A stretch of 64,000 bases of DNA from Cruorifilaria tuberocauda. Lineage: Eukaryota; Nematoda; Chromadorea; Rhabditida; Onchocercidae. A model generated the notes under the pieces. The model was not told the DNA's origin, did no database searches, and saw only the letters and a list, made by a program, of their open reading frames with translations. Location of the stretch: positions 1 through 64,000 of the forward strand of contig JABVXU010000016.1 in assembly GCA_013365365.1 (NCBI GenBank). The letters are read 5' to 3'. The position numbers and the translations under genes are program-made. Below, piece by piece: positions 23,480-36,700 of the stretch (its first letter is position 1; each line of letters opens with the position of its first letter).

Positions 23480-26192
23480 TCATGTTTTTCTCTTTATTAT
23501 TTATTTCAAAATCAGTGGTTAAAGCAAATTATTATAGGGCCGAAATAATAGCATGTATGGAAGTTGAAATTCAGTAAAAATATCATTGTGACAGTACAAA
23601 TCTAAATCTTAGATTTAGGCTTTAAAATTTGAACTTTGTAAATTAGCGAAGCATTTTGTAGTACTGTACCGAGAATTTCGCTGCTAAAATTTCATATTGA
23701 TATCAGAAATATAATTTCAATTTGCTAAAACGAATCTTATGCATTACTTGCATGTGCCTTGAACATTAGTTTCGAAGAACCGATTAACTGTTTATAGAAG
23801 TAAAATAATAGGACTGAGAACTAGCTCTTATTGATGACAAAGTCTTCCGCCATCTTCTCCTTCTTTTAAGTGTAATGTTTCCATTCGATTAATCTACTTT
23901 TGATGAATTCCACTTACGTCTACAATGTCGCATGATATTCACTTCTGGTGATGATTCTTTTTTCTAAGTGTATTACGGACGATTAAGCTCGTTGCAATCT
24001 TGACGTATGTTACTATTCTAATAAAATTTGAACTATGAAATTCTTCACTCCCCGTCTTTAGCATTAGAAGCGAAGTACTGCTTCAAAGAGAAGAAGGAAA
24101 ACTGCTAACTACTGAGAACATTTACCAATTAAACTATTATCACAAACAGTTTATATATATACCGTGGATATGTCACACTTTATTCTCGGTCGCATATCTC
24201 ACGCTTTGTTCACAGAATACTATACTAAACATATGAGTATTTTTTCATAATGAAATCCATATGCTTGTACTTCTATTTACTTTTGAATATTTCTTGATCA
24301 TCGAAGTATCCAATCAGTTTTGATAATAAATGTTGTTCAATTAAGAAATGTAATTGTCGAAGCACATGACAAATCATTCACAGTTCAATGATACGAACCG
24401 ATCAACTGGTTAGTATACAATTAATGATTTGAACTGATTGGCTTCATTTATTCCGATCCATCAACAATTAAGCATTACCTAAAAGGTTTGAAGTCTTTTT
24501 TCTAGTGTTTGGTCGACTTGATCATCATCACAAATTTTTATATTATCTGCATTTAGTCAATTAGGTATTTGAGATAATTATGGATGTAGTAATATAATTT
24601 ATTTTTGTTGTCACATGTCAGCATTACGGACAGCTGAAGTTCTATGTTAGTCGTCCTTTCATAAATCTGTGTAAAACGTAAGTAAATATCGAGAATCTTT
24701 CTCTGTGATAAAAAATGTGAAAATGTTGGAAGGAAAAAACGGTGATTTTCATTATTTCACATAAATATTACTATATTACTATGTTTGCAGTAAAATGTGT
24801 ACCGTTTATTTCACATGCATTCAAAACATTTTACACACATTTAGTTAACAATGTGTTGTTGGTGACTGTTCTTACTATTTTATTATATGATTTCTATAAA
24901 TAGTGTCTGCCCAACTCAACAGCTTCTGCAATCGAGTGATGAAAGCTATTTGCAACTAGATAAATAAAGAAGTGATGGAGAAATGGGGCGAAATAAGATC
25001 AAATACACTGTGGCACTATCTCGACTGTCCAAAACACAGTGACTGATCATTGTGACTCGACATTCTGCTCGGATAAGTATAGCTATGATCCAGTCTTCAA
25101 AGAAATGTAACTAAGGCGATGCTTATCAATGAGGATACATTACTGCTATGTATACTGTACAGATTAGAACAATCTCGATTTTTGCAACACGCTAATAAAA
25201 GTCAGAGGGAAAACCGATCGCCTCAGTTGATTCTTTTCTGATTTAACTTAATCTGAAGCTTGTATCTGAAATCGAACGGTGAAAGAAGTGCACAAATTAT
25301 CATCGTACACTGCGTGCCTATCAACATAGTGGTATTACTTAGCAGTATCATTACTATTGTTCTTGACACTGTCACATCTCGAGTGTGCATTTACAATTAC
25401 TGAGAAAGGGAGAGAGAGAGATCAAAGAGACTGATAAATCTCCGTAGAACGAAAAAAAAAACAATAGAATCTACTACTCACATCACATACCGACACCCGT
25501 AAACTGCGCAGTATGCTACACTGATATCTATTCTAGACCACGCAATATGTCGTATTGATAGAATTGTAGACCGTGAAACTTTATCAGTGTGAGATTTTGC
25601 AGGGACATCGTGGGATTGTATTTGTTTTGTGGAGTTTTCAGTTTTGCTTATTTGGAAGTGTTAATTTGAAAAAAAAATTGAAATCGTACTTTGTAGCATC
25701 TAATTCTGTTTACCGCAATGCACTACATTCTTCAAGTTTTTGAGATTGGAATGATAATTAAATAGTTTTGTTCTGTTTTTTCCAGAGAAATTCCAATCAA
25801 GGACAGAAAAGCGAAAGTTTGACTACTTGATTTAAGATTTGTCTGTAAACTTCAAATCCAAATAATAAATTTTGTTCTTTTCATCATTACTGATGTGAAA
25901 TTCATGAAGATCTGTTCAAAACATGGTGTTGCTGAAAAGAACAAATAAGCTATGAAGGCATTTAATTCTTAAGAATCATTCCGTTTTATCAATTACTATT
26001 TTATTATTATCTTATAATAATCTTGACACCGTCGACGCGGCATCATCCCTCGCGTACTTTTTTTTGCTCAACGCGTTTATTGATTTTTTATTGGCTGACA
26101 AATGACCAGAACTAGTTGTATTTCCAGTAACCGAAGAAAAGGGCGGTTTTCGTTGTATTGGTGGTGCAGTGGGTTTATCTAGTGGAAGGAGC
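23480..26192. other. Intergenic region upstream of ubc-7
   Basis: About 2.7 kb of AT-rich sequence with a short purine tract near 25405-25440 and no open frame of note. It probably contains the ubc-7 promoter. Nothing else is supported. Confidence 0.5.
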
Positions 26193-28094
26193 ATGGGTGA
26201 ACTACAGTCTGCACTTCTTCTGAGAAAACAACTTGCAGGTAAGAATTCTCTCAAACATTCTGATCTTGAATTATTTGTTACTTATTTTCAACAACTCGAA
26301 TTCCCTTAAAACTTGCATTTTTTATATTCACCACAGGTTACTCAAGTCTCATATCTGTGAACTTCAATAAAAGAAAGTAATAACGGCTTAACTGAAGTGG
26401 AGCTGGTACAGTAAACGTACAAGTCCGTTCTTGGAAAGCGCATTTTAGCAAAATATGATATCATTGTATCTTTCACGATTGTTTAATGGTAGGTTAAGAA
26501 GGGGTTTATCATCACAAAAAAGAGGAGAGTGATAGGGAAATGAAATATCAAGGAGAATTGGCTTCGTTAATTATTGCCATTTTTTTTGAAAATGAATAAT
26601 ATAATGTCTCCCTGGGATTTCTGAATGGTACTAAGGCACGTGCGGAGGTTTACGAATGCATGATTGTAAAAAGACATCATTAATTTTGTTACAGAATTGA
26701 AACGAGTTCCTGTTGATGGATTTTCAGCAGGTCTTCAAGGTGATGATATTTACAAATGGGAAGTGCTTGTTATTGGACCGCCTGACACTCTTTAGTTAGT
26801 TTGTTCCAAACAATTTTTCTTATTTGGCTGTACTGAAGAAGTATCTCACCTAATATGCTGTTAGCGAAGCTTACTAGAAGCCTAGCATCTAAAGCGTCGT
26901 AGAGTTGGACAGATTTATCAGAAAGTTTTCTTAGTTGATTTCTTGGACCGTTATAACATGAAGTCGCTTCATGAGATTCGGGCAGCAATTTAATATATAT
27001 TATAAAGTAAAACTCTTTTGGATTAAACAATTATAATTTTCAAAATACTGGTTGTTTTAGCGAAGGAGGATTTTTCAAAGCGCTTCTAGAATTCCCCAAG
27101 GAATACCCACTGTTGCCGCCAAAAATGAAATTCATTTCGGAAATCTGGCATCCGAACAGTACGTGTATCCCTCCATTATTTCAAAAATAACTTATGTTTA
27201 AGTAATCGTGAAATATAAATTATTATAAGGAATTCCCCATACATTCTGCTCTGTTGGTCATTCTGATTATATAATGTTGAAACAGGAAGAAAAAAAGAGT
27301 TTAGCGCAACTAAAATAAGACGATTTAAGTCTTATAATGTCTGCTATCAGATGGATTGAGGTAAAAAAGCTCATATTCTGATATGCTGAAATGATTCAGT
27401 ATTGTTTTGGTCACTTTCTAATATTCTTTTCTCCAGTTTCATACATTGGAAATTCTTCAGTTCATTGTTTTCACTTTAGTTGACAAAGAGGGTAATGTGT
27501 GTATATCAATATTGCATGAACCGGGAGATGATCGATGGGGCTACGAAAAGCCAGAGGAGAGGTGGTTACCTGTGCATACCGTAGAAACAATTCTTCTTTC
27601 TGTTATATCAATGCTGGCAGATCCGAATCACGATTCGCCTGCAAATGTTGATGCTGCGGTAAGGTTTATTGATTTTTGATTGCTGGCAATTGTGATAAAT
27701 TCGTATTTTGAAGCATAGAGATTGTCAACATGAAGATGACAAATTTTTTTGCACTTTGAGAGTGACAACTGTTGATTTGTGTGAGAGGAAAGATATGTGT
27801 TTCATAACTTTCAAATATGCTATAAAACACATTGCATAATATTAAGATATCAATGTGAGTTCAACCATCAGATAGAGTATCTTAGTAGTTGATATTGCGG
27901 TTCATTGGGGTACCCCATTCTTATTCAAACAGCGGTGTAGTTCTTCTAAGCTTCAAGCATGGTAAAATTTATTCTGTCATTTACGTAAACTGAATATTTG
28001 CATTTTCTTATAGAAGATGCAGCGCGAGAATTTTCCTGAATTTAAGAAACGTGTAGCAGCTTGCGTTCGAAAGAGTCAAGAAGAGGGTTGTTGA
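26193..28094 (+). CDS. ubc-7: Ubiquitin-conjugating enzyme E2, UBE2G1/UBC-7 orthologue
   Basis: Five exons: 26193-26238, 26695-26794, 27061-27158, 27480-27658, 28014-28094, with all phases matching, giving 167 residues (human UBE2G1 has 170). It starts [19 protein letters not shown] and continues with [16 protein letters not shown] and GPPDTLYEGG. The HPN motif precedes the active-site cysteine at about residue 89 ([16 protein letters not shown]). The acidic insertion loop near the active site and [19 protein letters not shown] are typical of the G1/G2 (Ubc7) group, which build Lys48 chains. The end [10 protein letters not shown] is close to the human CVRKSQE. The enzyme takes ubiquitin from E1 and passes it to E3 ligases in the cytosol. 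AATAAA at 28236. Confidence 0.95.
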
Positions 28095-28235
28095 TTATAG
28101 AGTAATGGATTACTGTCCACTCTTTTTACGTTCTCTGACGATGACTGTTAGAGTTGTGAGTTATAATTTTCGTTATTATCAAAATTTGTTTTCCCCCTCA
28201 TTTCAGTTCACGTTACATCATTTTACAGGTCATAT

Positions 28236-28241
28236 AATAAA
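28236..28241 (+). terminator. Polyadenylation signal of ubc-7
   Basis: AATAAA about 140 bases downstream of the stop codon. Confidence 0.5.
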
Positions 28242-28753
28242 GATGTGCAAGATGTGATGATAATACGTTACGTTTCTGCTTTGTTTCTTTTTTCTTTTTG
28301 TGTGGTTTTCGGTTTATTTTGAAATATAAATGTGCTTGAAAGATCGCTGTTTTCAGCATTTGAACAAGTGCTAAAGGCTGTTATGATGAGTTTAAGTTAT
28401 TCATAAAACGCTCATATAAAATGGAAATAATGAGTGAAAAATTATTCACCATACATATAAATATATTAAATATATTAGATATAAAATATATTAAATATTG
28501 AAAAACCGATTAATTCTTGATCTTTTAATGAATTTAGAGATAAAACGAATGAACTGTCACGTCTGTAAATAGCCTTTTTAATCTCTGTCGCGTTTCTTCC
28601 CCACTCGTAGATATTCATTTGAACTCAAGCTTTCATTTCAAAATGCAGAAAACGTACGAACCGATGGCACTGTCTGAAATGTTATTTCCTTAAATGTGTT
28701 ACAACTTCCGAGATTACATTTTACACGGGATCTCATACATCGTGACGTTGCTA
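28242..28753. other. Convergent spacer between ubc-7 and the nuclear receptor
   Basis: AT-rich, with TATATTAAATATA-type near-repeats around 28455-28500. No gene seen. Confidence 0.5.
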
Positions 28754-31700
28754 TCAAGTCGATTCATTAATATCTAAGAGAGTTCGAACAATATCTGCTG
28801 GATTTGTAGATGGCGTGAATTCATCGGCCATTGAGATATGTTCACAATACAGCAAGATGAAATCCATGTAGTTCACAATGCGTTCGTCTCGATTTGATAA
28901 ATGCGGATAAAATAAGGAACAATGTCGTGATAACCAATATCGATAAGTACTATCCAAGCTAGAAGCAAAGTTTAACCCTTCATTTTTCCGACCTGTAATA
29001 TAATCTACAATAAAAAATCACTTTTCGTGATATTCCCAAAGTTATCCTATACAATGTGATTACAATGTAATTTACTTAAAGGTGCATATTCTATTCCATT
29101 AAAATCAACAATCTTAGTTAAATGAAAATTAAATTGGATTTTAGGGACACTAATTCTGTTTAGATTTAATTGAATCCTAATATAAATTCGAAATTTATTG
29201 AAAAATCTCTATTAGATCTCAACATATGACGAATAATACCTAATTTGCAAAGCGCGTAACAGATTGTTAGCCGTATTTCTTCACTGTCTAAATTGTTCAT
29301 ATAAGTGTCTCTTCTTGCTGATTGTATCACTTCATTCAACTAAAGATATTATCGTTTATATGGAAATCAATTTTCCGATATCGTGAAAATTAGTTTTCAT
29401 TTCATGGAAAAATAAAAAATTTGGGTAACATCAAAAATTTTTACAGACTTCAGAATCAGCATCTCTTTTATATGGCATATATATTGATTTACTGATATTT
29501 TGGCGAAAGAAAAATTGCAATACGTATTTGGCTATTAAATGAAATACGTATTTCGGTACTGCAAATTATTGAGTATCAGTCATGCAAAATATAATCTTTT
29601 TTTTTACTGATTAATTTGCCTAGGTCAAGATCTTTAACATTTATAGGTGTTTATAGGCGTTACTTGATAATTTTTCCTTACCTTTAAATCACGAAGAGGT
29701 GGCAGCTCTTTAGCGATAGTGCAATGAAGTACGAAAAATACTGGCCAGTACCGAGATAGGATAACAAATTGATCTCCAGGCGAAACGAAACTCATCAAAA
29801 TCATATTTAGTGGACGTCGAATTGCTTCTACCAACATTTGCTTTTCTAAATTTTAAGATATTGTCATTTCTATTTAAATTTAACGATTTAGCAGTGCTCA
29901 GAAAATCCTGACAAGTGTTATGAAGTTATGCTTTATACAGTAGAGTTAATTAAAAAAATATGAAAGGATATGTTACTGCACTATCCCAACTGTCTAGCCT
30001 TTTGCATATCCGAAGGTGTCAATCTTCTGGTCATCCGTAATACACTAATTATGCCAATCATCAAACCGTCCAGTTTTTCATCAAGAAGGCGGTATTTTTT
30101 CCTTCTCTTGAAATGTTGTAATTTCTGGAAGTTCTTCTACTGTTATATCCTGTCAAGCATTTCGAGACTGTGAAAGATGGAATTTGGTCTATATGAAAAT
30201 GAATTTTTTGAGAAAACGTTTGGCGATTAATGCAATAAGCACTGAATAGATTTATAATAACATGAGACATTTAGTCTATTATTACTGAAATGCTTATGTA
30301 CAGGATTACTGTATCAGACGTGAAATAATTCACTTTTGAGAGCTATTTATGAATAATATTGTAAATTGTCTTTCACTAATTACTCCATACACTCGTTTGT
30401 TTGGAAAGAGAATTATGCTAAATCGATTTTAATATCTGAATTCTTCATGAAACTTACTTTTTTCGGTAACTGAATAATTTGTTAATAATTTCGATCGCTT
30501 ATCTCCACGTGGACCACGTTCTTTCTGCACTGCTATAATTGCTTTCTGTTGCTATTTAAAAAAAATTTGTATTAAATTTTCCCATATCGATTTATGCATA
30601 CCTCAAAGCAATTCTCGAAAATATATTATCGAAATATAGGAGATATTTTCTTTCGAAAAAACTCTAGATATTATAGAACGTTATGTGATCTTGTTAAACA
30701 TGAATTAATCTAAAGTGATTTTTCTGATTCTACAGAAGACTTTTGTAGAATCTGCTAATCATAGAGGTATGCAAACAAACTTTTTCAGAACACTTCTTTG
30801 CCTTTTGAATACCTCAGTGATTAGCATTAAATTATTTACGTACTAATAGCACAACAATAATGAAGATATTTCGAGAATTCCGTACAAATCAAGCAGATAC
30901 TTATGTTAACATTGCTTAGGAAAAGTTAAAATAAGAGCTGAGTTCAGCAAGAGAGTGCCGAAAACTTTACCTTCAAAAATAAATTAATGAATGGCAGATG
31001 GCAGTGAGTCAAAGAAATGAAAAGCTTCTCTTTACAGCTACCTTTTCGAAAAAATTTCTTAAAATTCACTGGATAGAATAGCCATATGATCAATTAATAA
31101 TTACCGAATATTTCAGACTTACCGTTCTTATTCATTTGCATTTGAAAGCACTTGCGCAATCGGCATGAGGGACACCAATTCCTGCGCGTTTTATCAATAG
31201 GACAATTATTACCACCAGCTGTAATCTATGCATTATATCTCACGTTATTTCATATTAGAAATAGAAAATATCAGTTGATTTTTGAATTCTAAAGTATTAG
31301 ACGTAATTAATTAATGAGTCTTTGTTATATTTCGCATAATACTTCCTTTAAATAATATAAATGATGATATCTGCCGGAACTACGGGACCATGAGGCAACT
31401 GCGCAATAATTATATGGGGATGAGTACGTATTCTGTTTCACGTATATCATGTCATAATGTTAAATTTAATCCTTATAGTAAAGGCAAAGCAAGGTGCTGT
31501 GAAGAAATGAAGCAAAATTAATTGCTTGCGGATGTGACGAAAATAACTCACTTTCATTACTACCACAAATATCACAAAACAAAAGCAATAATACCAAATT
31601 ATAATAAAAACTCACAAACGCAAATGTAGTTAATGTTGCGTCTAATGCTGCAAAAAAACGTTCTGAGAGTTATTTTAAAAATTAGATTATGAATTTACGA

Positions 31701-31871
31701 TAAGCCAGAAAATTTTACAGTTGAGCACATTGTTATTCATATTAGGTTCAAAAAAAACATACCTGCGTTTAAAAAAGCAGCTACATCCATCACATGTCCA
31801 AAGACCATAGTGTCGTCCAGAACTTCTGTCACCACATACCTGACAGTTTATTCGAACAAAGTCATGATGTC
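28754..31871 (-). CDS. Nuclear hormone receptor, tailless/PNR-like (NR2E) group, compact form
   Basis: Seven exons on the minus strand join in phase: 31871-31763, 31647-31616 (32 nt), 31218-31123, 30532-30458, 29845-29682, 29339-29240, 28992-28754, giving 270 residues. A short first exon with the start codon must lie upstream and was not found. Zinc finger 1 reads [14 protein letters not shown] then [11 protein letters not shown]. The 32-nt exon supplies IRRNINYIC. Finger 2 reads [20 protein letters not shown], followed by the NR2E-like [13 protein letters not shown]. The ligand-binding part starts almost at once after a short hinge, with [20 protein letters not shown] as the helix 4-5 signature. 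The C-terminus [12 protein letters not shown] resembles the tailless helix 12 end. The ligand-binding domain is only about 165 residues and helices 1-2 seem missing. It is probably a ligand-independent transcription factor. The P-box (CDGCSC) is atypical. Confidence 0.88.
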
Positions 31872-33716
31872 CTAAAAAAGACAATGGAAATCTGGAAAGC
31901 TTTTTTTCTTTGTGAGTTGTTAAATTTTCTAAGTTTTGATTTGCTTAACTTTTGAAAATTTATTCATAAGAGATGCAGATATAAGAAAGTTGCAAGACTA
32001 AATTTTGAAACGAAATGATTTGCGATTATTTGCAAATACAATGTATGTGGTGATAGATAAAATGGAAATTATTTTTTACTCATCCTTTTCCAATCAGAGT
32101 TCACTTTAGTGTCGAGAAATGAATGTACTCTGAAATATTCCACAAACTAGTTACCTTTAAAGAAAAACATAAACTGATTGATATAACGAGTGATGAAGAC
32201 AACAACGGTGAAAACAGAATCATAGTTTGATTAAATAAAATTTACCCTAGTATCTATTCTTTGAAATTTTCTTTGCATTTTTAAGACAAATAATACAGGA
32301 AGAAAGTTCACAACTACATTGCAAAAATGTCAAGCTATTTAAAAAATTATCAAGCAAACATTGATTATACTCATCACTTGTTGTTGTGAGATCAGTGATG
32401 CGAAATTTTTGCCTTTCAGTCTTAATTAATAGTAAGGATTTTGATCTCTTAATCGAGCCTATCTAACAAAGCCACAATTTCAAAATGCAAATATGTCATT
32501 ATTTTTCAGAAAGTAATCTCAAAAATATTTCACTTTAAAAGTATTGTCTCTGTGTTATCTACTAATCAAAAGAAAGCCTTAAAAAAAAGGTTGTTCAGGA
32601 TGATGATGATTGCAAAATTTAATTATTCGAACAATTACTATTCTTGAATTATTCATCCACCCACAATTATTCTTGACTTTTTGATACAGTTTGGACCTTC
32701 CATTCTATGTAGTTGTATCATTATTAAAAAAATAAAGTTGAATTTTAATTTTGCCGGTTCATTCTTTACGAAATTTCTGCACTCATCGATCACCTTCGTT
32801 TGCCTTTCTCAGTAATTTTCCCCGTACTAAATAATTCTACGAGAGATTCACTATGCTCACTTTAGTATTACCGTAACGGCCAGCAGGATTATTTTATTTT
32901 TCAATCTAAACCAAAAAATAATAATGCCTGTATTTTGGAAAATGGATAGGACATAATGAAAAGAATATCACCTTGAGAGGCATCGTACCACTGTTACTTC
33001 ACTTATATCATGGAAAGGTAGGTACCTTTTGGCTTCACTTATCAAGCCTTTAGTTTCAGCAATGACAGCCACGCCTCACAATTATAAGACCAGTGGGAAT
33101 GTCAAACGGCGGGGCTCAACAATTTCCAGGATAAGCTAAATTGAAAAGCCATTTGTCTATTGAACCTGAGACATGAAAGTTCCTACCTCCCCTTGATTTT
33201 CCCATGCTTTTCCACTTGTTTGCTCACTTTTGCAAAGTAGGAATATCCAATTAGAAATGAGAATAGAAAGATATGCCGGTATATTTATATCACTTCTCTC
33301 TCCTCGCTCTTATCCAGCTCATATCATATTTCGATTAAATAACTATAAGAGAAATCACATCGTGATATCACTTTATATTCTACCACCATCTGTAAATCTC
33401 TAATTTAAGACAAACTATTAGTAATATTACTAAATTAGTAATTCTAAATTGTCATATCCAAATCTGAAATTATTTTTAATCATGTCCTTTTTTCAAATTA
33501 AATCTATACTAATTTATCATTAATATTTTATATTTTCAGATTCGAATATAAGATCATTGTTTAACTTCATCTTATTTTTCCCTTTCCGGATTTTCTGTTT
33601 TGAACGTACACTCTGTCATCTGTTTCACAGCTTGCTACAAAAAAACTATAGTAATTTACTTGGGAATTACTCGTGTATGCATAAGAATAACATCAGTTTT
33701 GTACATTTTTTTGCCT
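31872..33716. other. Spacer upstream of the nuclear receptor
   Basis: About 1.85 kb between the nuclear receptor and the EHD-like gene, both on the minus strand. It should hold the receptor's first exon and promoter, but I could not pick out an ATG exon with the needed phase. AT-rich, no other gene seen. Confidence 0.5.
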
Positions 33717-36700
33717 TTATGCTTTTTTCCAATTTTCTTTTTCCGATTTCGAATTCACTATGCTCTTTTTACTGATATCTTTAACGAGCTTGTCTACTTT
33801 ATCTTCCTTAGAATCCTCCTTATCTCCTGTAGATTCTAGTTTGGCTACTTTAGATTCCACTTTGTCTTCTTTCGATTCTGGTATATTTCCTTTAGATTCC
33901 GGTATGTCTGTTTCTGGTTTGAATTTTCCATGTCCCTTTAACTTCTTCTCCTTCAACACTCCTTTATTCATTAAATTTTTGTGTAAATTTTCAAGGACGC
34001 TCGGAATTTTCATTTTTTGATTTTTGCTTTGTACAGCTGTTATCATCCTAAAAAATTTGATAAATTAGCTTTCCTTTTTTTCGTGAAGATTTGAACTAAT
34101 TGTAAGAAATTACGTTAAATCGATCACTACAAATGCATCTAAACTACATATAAGATAAATGATACGATCACGTATCAGATCGATAATTACTAATTGATTT
34201 ACAAATTTTTAAGAAAATAAACAGATCGAAATTAATTGAATAGGAATATTTCAACAGTATATGTCGATCTCCAAATTCAATTTGTTTACCGAGGTATGTC
34301 ATCGTTGATGAACTGATCCAAATTTTTCATCAATTCCTCGTCCAATTTGTTCCATCCTTTGATATATGATAAACGAGCTTTCTCCAGAAATGGCTACAAA
34401 ATGGAGTGTTGCTTAGTGCAAGGATGCGAAATGCAGAAGCGTCACTGAACATTTCAATATTTATTGGTTTGCTGTTTTAAATTGAATATATTTGTATAAA
34501 AAGTAAAAAACATGGCACATAATATGCTTACTTTCGCACCTTTCTCCCATAATTTACCCGAAATTTTCATGAATAAAAAAACACAGGTGAAAGTACTAAA
34601 CATACCAATATGTCGGGTAGATCACTTTCTGCAATGCGTAAACGATGTTTAAAATCGTCCAAAATCTGAAGCATATTACGTTGTGTTGTAACACGCTTTA
34701 GTTCACCATTCGACTTACACCACATCTAAAGTGAATGAAAATTATAGCAGGGTATCTATCATCGAAATTATCTAATGTACATTTAATGATGCAATGTTAG
34801 ACCAATATCCTCATATTTGATTCTTTCAATAGCTAAATCATTTCTTCTAGTCTATCCTGCTGTTAGAATATCTGTGATCGAAACTTTACCAACAAGAAAA
34901 ATTATAATTTTTAAAATTTGCATAAAATAAAACTCGAAATTCCTGCAGTTGCAAGATACCATACAGCATCATGAACATTTGTAAAGTCGCATGAAATGAT
35001 GCTTGCAATTTGGTATATTAAGAATGAAATCACAATTAAAAGAATTGGATTAATGATTACAAAAGATCGGGCACGGCATGCAGTCGTGCCAGTCATGAAA
35101 CACTGTACAAAATGCAATATGGAAGGAATTAGATGCATGCATACCTTCTTAAGAAGATGATCCATAACGAGTGCATGAATTTTTAATTTCTTGGCACGTT
35201 TAATCACATCATTTAGTTTACGTACATTACAACCAGATGGAAGTAATTTTAATTCATCGAAGAAATCAATATATTCTTGCGTAAAAATTTCATGCACTTC
35301 AGAACTCTAAATTGCACACATTTTTTCGTTTGTTTAAATTTTGCAATCATTGAAAAGTAAAGCTTAAAATAAGAAAAATTCACTTCCCATTTGAATAGAT
35401 TCAGAAAATTTCCATTAGATTTCAATATCATGGAAGGCAAATAAGAAGAACACGCACAATTGCGTCTTTGGAATCTTCAGTACAGAAAGAACCAATGAAA
35501 ACTTTGGGAACTTCCGGTGATTCAAGGATTCGGCTCAAACTCCACATCAGCGCACCTCGTACTCGTATAAGCTCTGCTGCTCCCACCTGATCTGCTTTAT
35601 TGAGTACTATCTTAATCTGAATATCTTAATCTAATTCGCCTTTTACATCTTGCAGTAATGAAGGACAAAAAACAAATCTTCAGAAATCAAAATATGGCGA
35701 TAGAACAACAACGTAGAAACAAATAAAAAAGCGAGTGATAAAGATTTACATAAGAGAAGAAAGATTAGCAGCATACTTTTTCTTCATTTCCTTTGAGACA
35801 TTGTATTACTTGTTTGTATTCATCACTGATATCCAATTTTGAAGTATCAAACAAAAGTACAATCATGTCAACCTGTGCGTAACTTATTGAAGTATTTCTT
35901 GTTAGTAAAACACATAATCATGACAGCGTTCTGAGGAATTCGAACAAAATAATGTCAAATTTCACAAACATTCCAGAAAATTTCACCTTTCCAGCAATGT
36001 AATTTACAACTGATGCAAAATCGTAGCCGCGAGATGAGCGCTGCTTTTGACCGGATAATATTCCGGGAGTATCCATTAAAGTCATGTGTTCCAGCAATTC
36101 AGCCGGAAGTGTCGCACCACGCATTCGTGTCAGGAATGCCGAACCGAACATATTCAATGACTACAATACTATTATCCACTTTAATTATGTGTTTTGCTCT
36201 TCATACCCGTTTTTGTATATTTCAGAATATCAGAATTTTATTAGAATAATATGCAAAATTTTTGGAGGGAAAGTATTTCTGTGACGTGAATCCTTTAGAT
36301 GGGTGATTTAACGCTATCTTCGAATGAATTTGCGATGCCATTTACAGCTCACGTTATATTTTTGAGACTATAGATAAAAATAATTTATAACATCGAAAAT
36401 TCATTTGAAAACATTCAATGTCTATAATCTCCTAAAAGCATTCAAACCAAAGAAATGAACCTGAAATGGTAATGTGTTATCAGATGCAAGAGATGTTCCC
36501 ATAACAGTGTTTGCATTAGCAGAATGATAAATGACTGTGAAGCAATCCGTAGTCGGCTCCGGTCCAATCATACTTCCCGGATATTCCATTCCATTTAACA
36601 AAAATTTGATCATCGATGTTTTACCCACCGAGTACTTCAATAGATTGCATGTATTCAATTGCTTTTCTGTCTTTTTAATTAATTCACTTAAAAAGAAAGA

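Noticed and set aside
26012..26254. 80-codon minus-strand frame, Ser/Pro-rich
   Set aside because: Antisense to the first exon and 5' flank of ubc-7, which is certain.
29970..30270. Candidate extra exon of the nuclear receptor
   Set aside because: Phases do not agree; exon 30532-30458 joins directly and in phase to 29845-29682.
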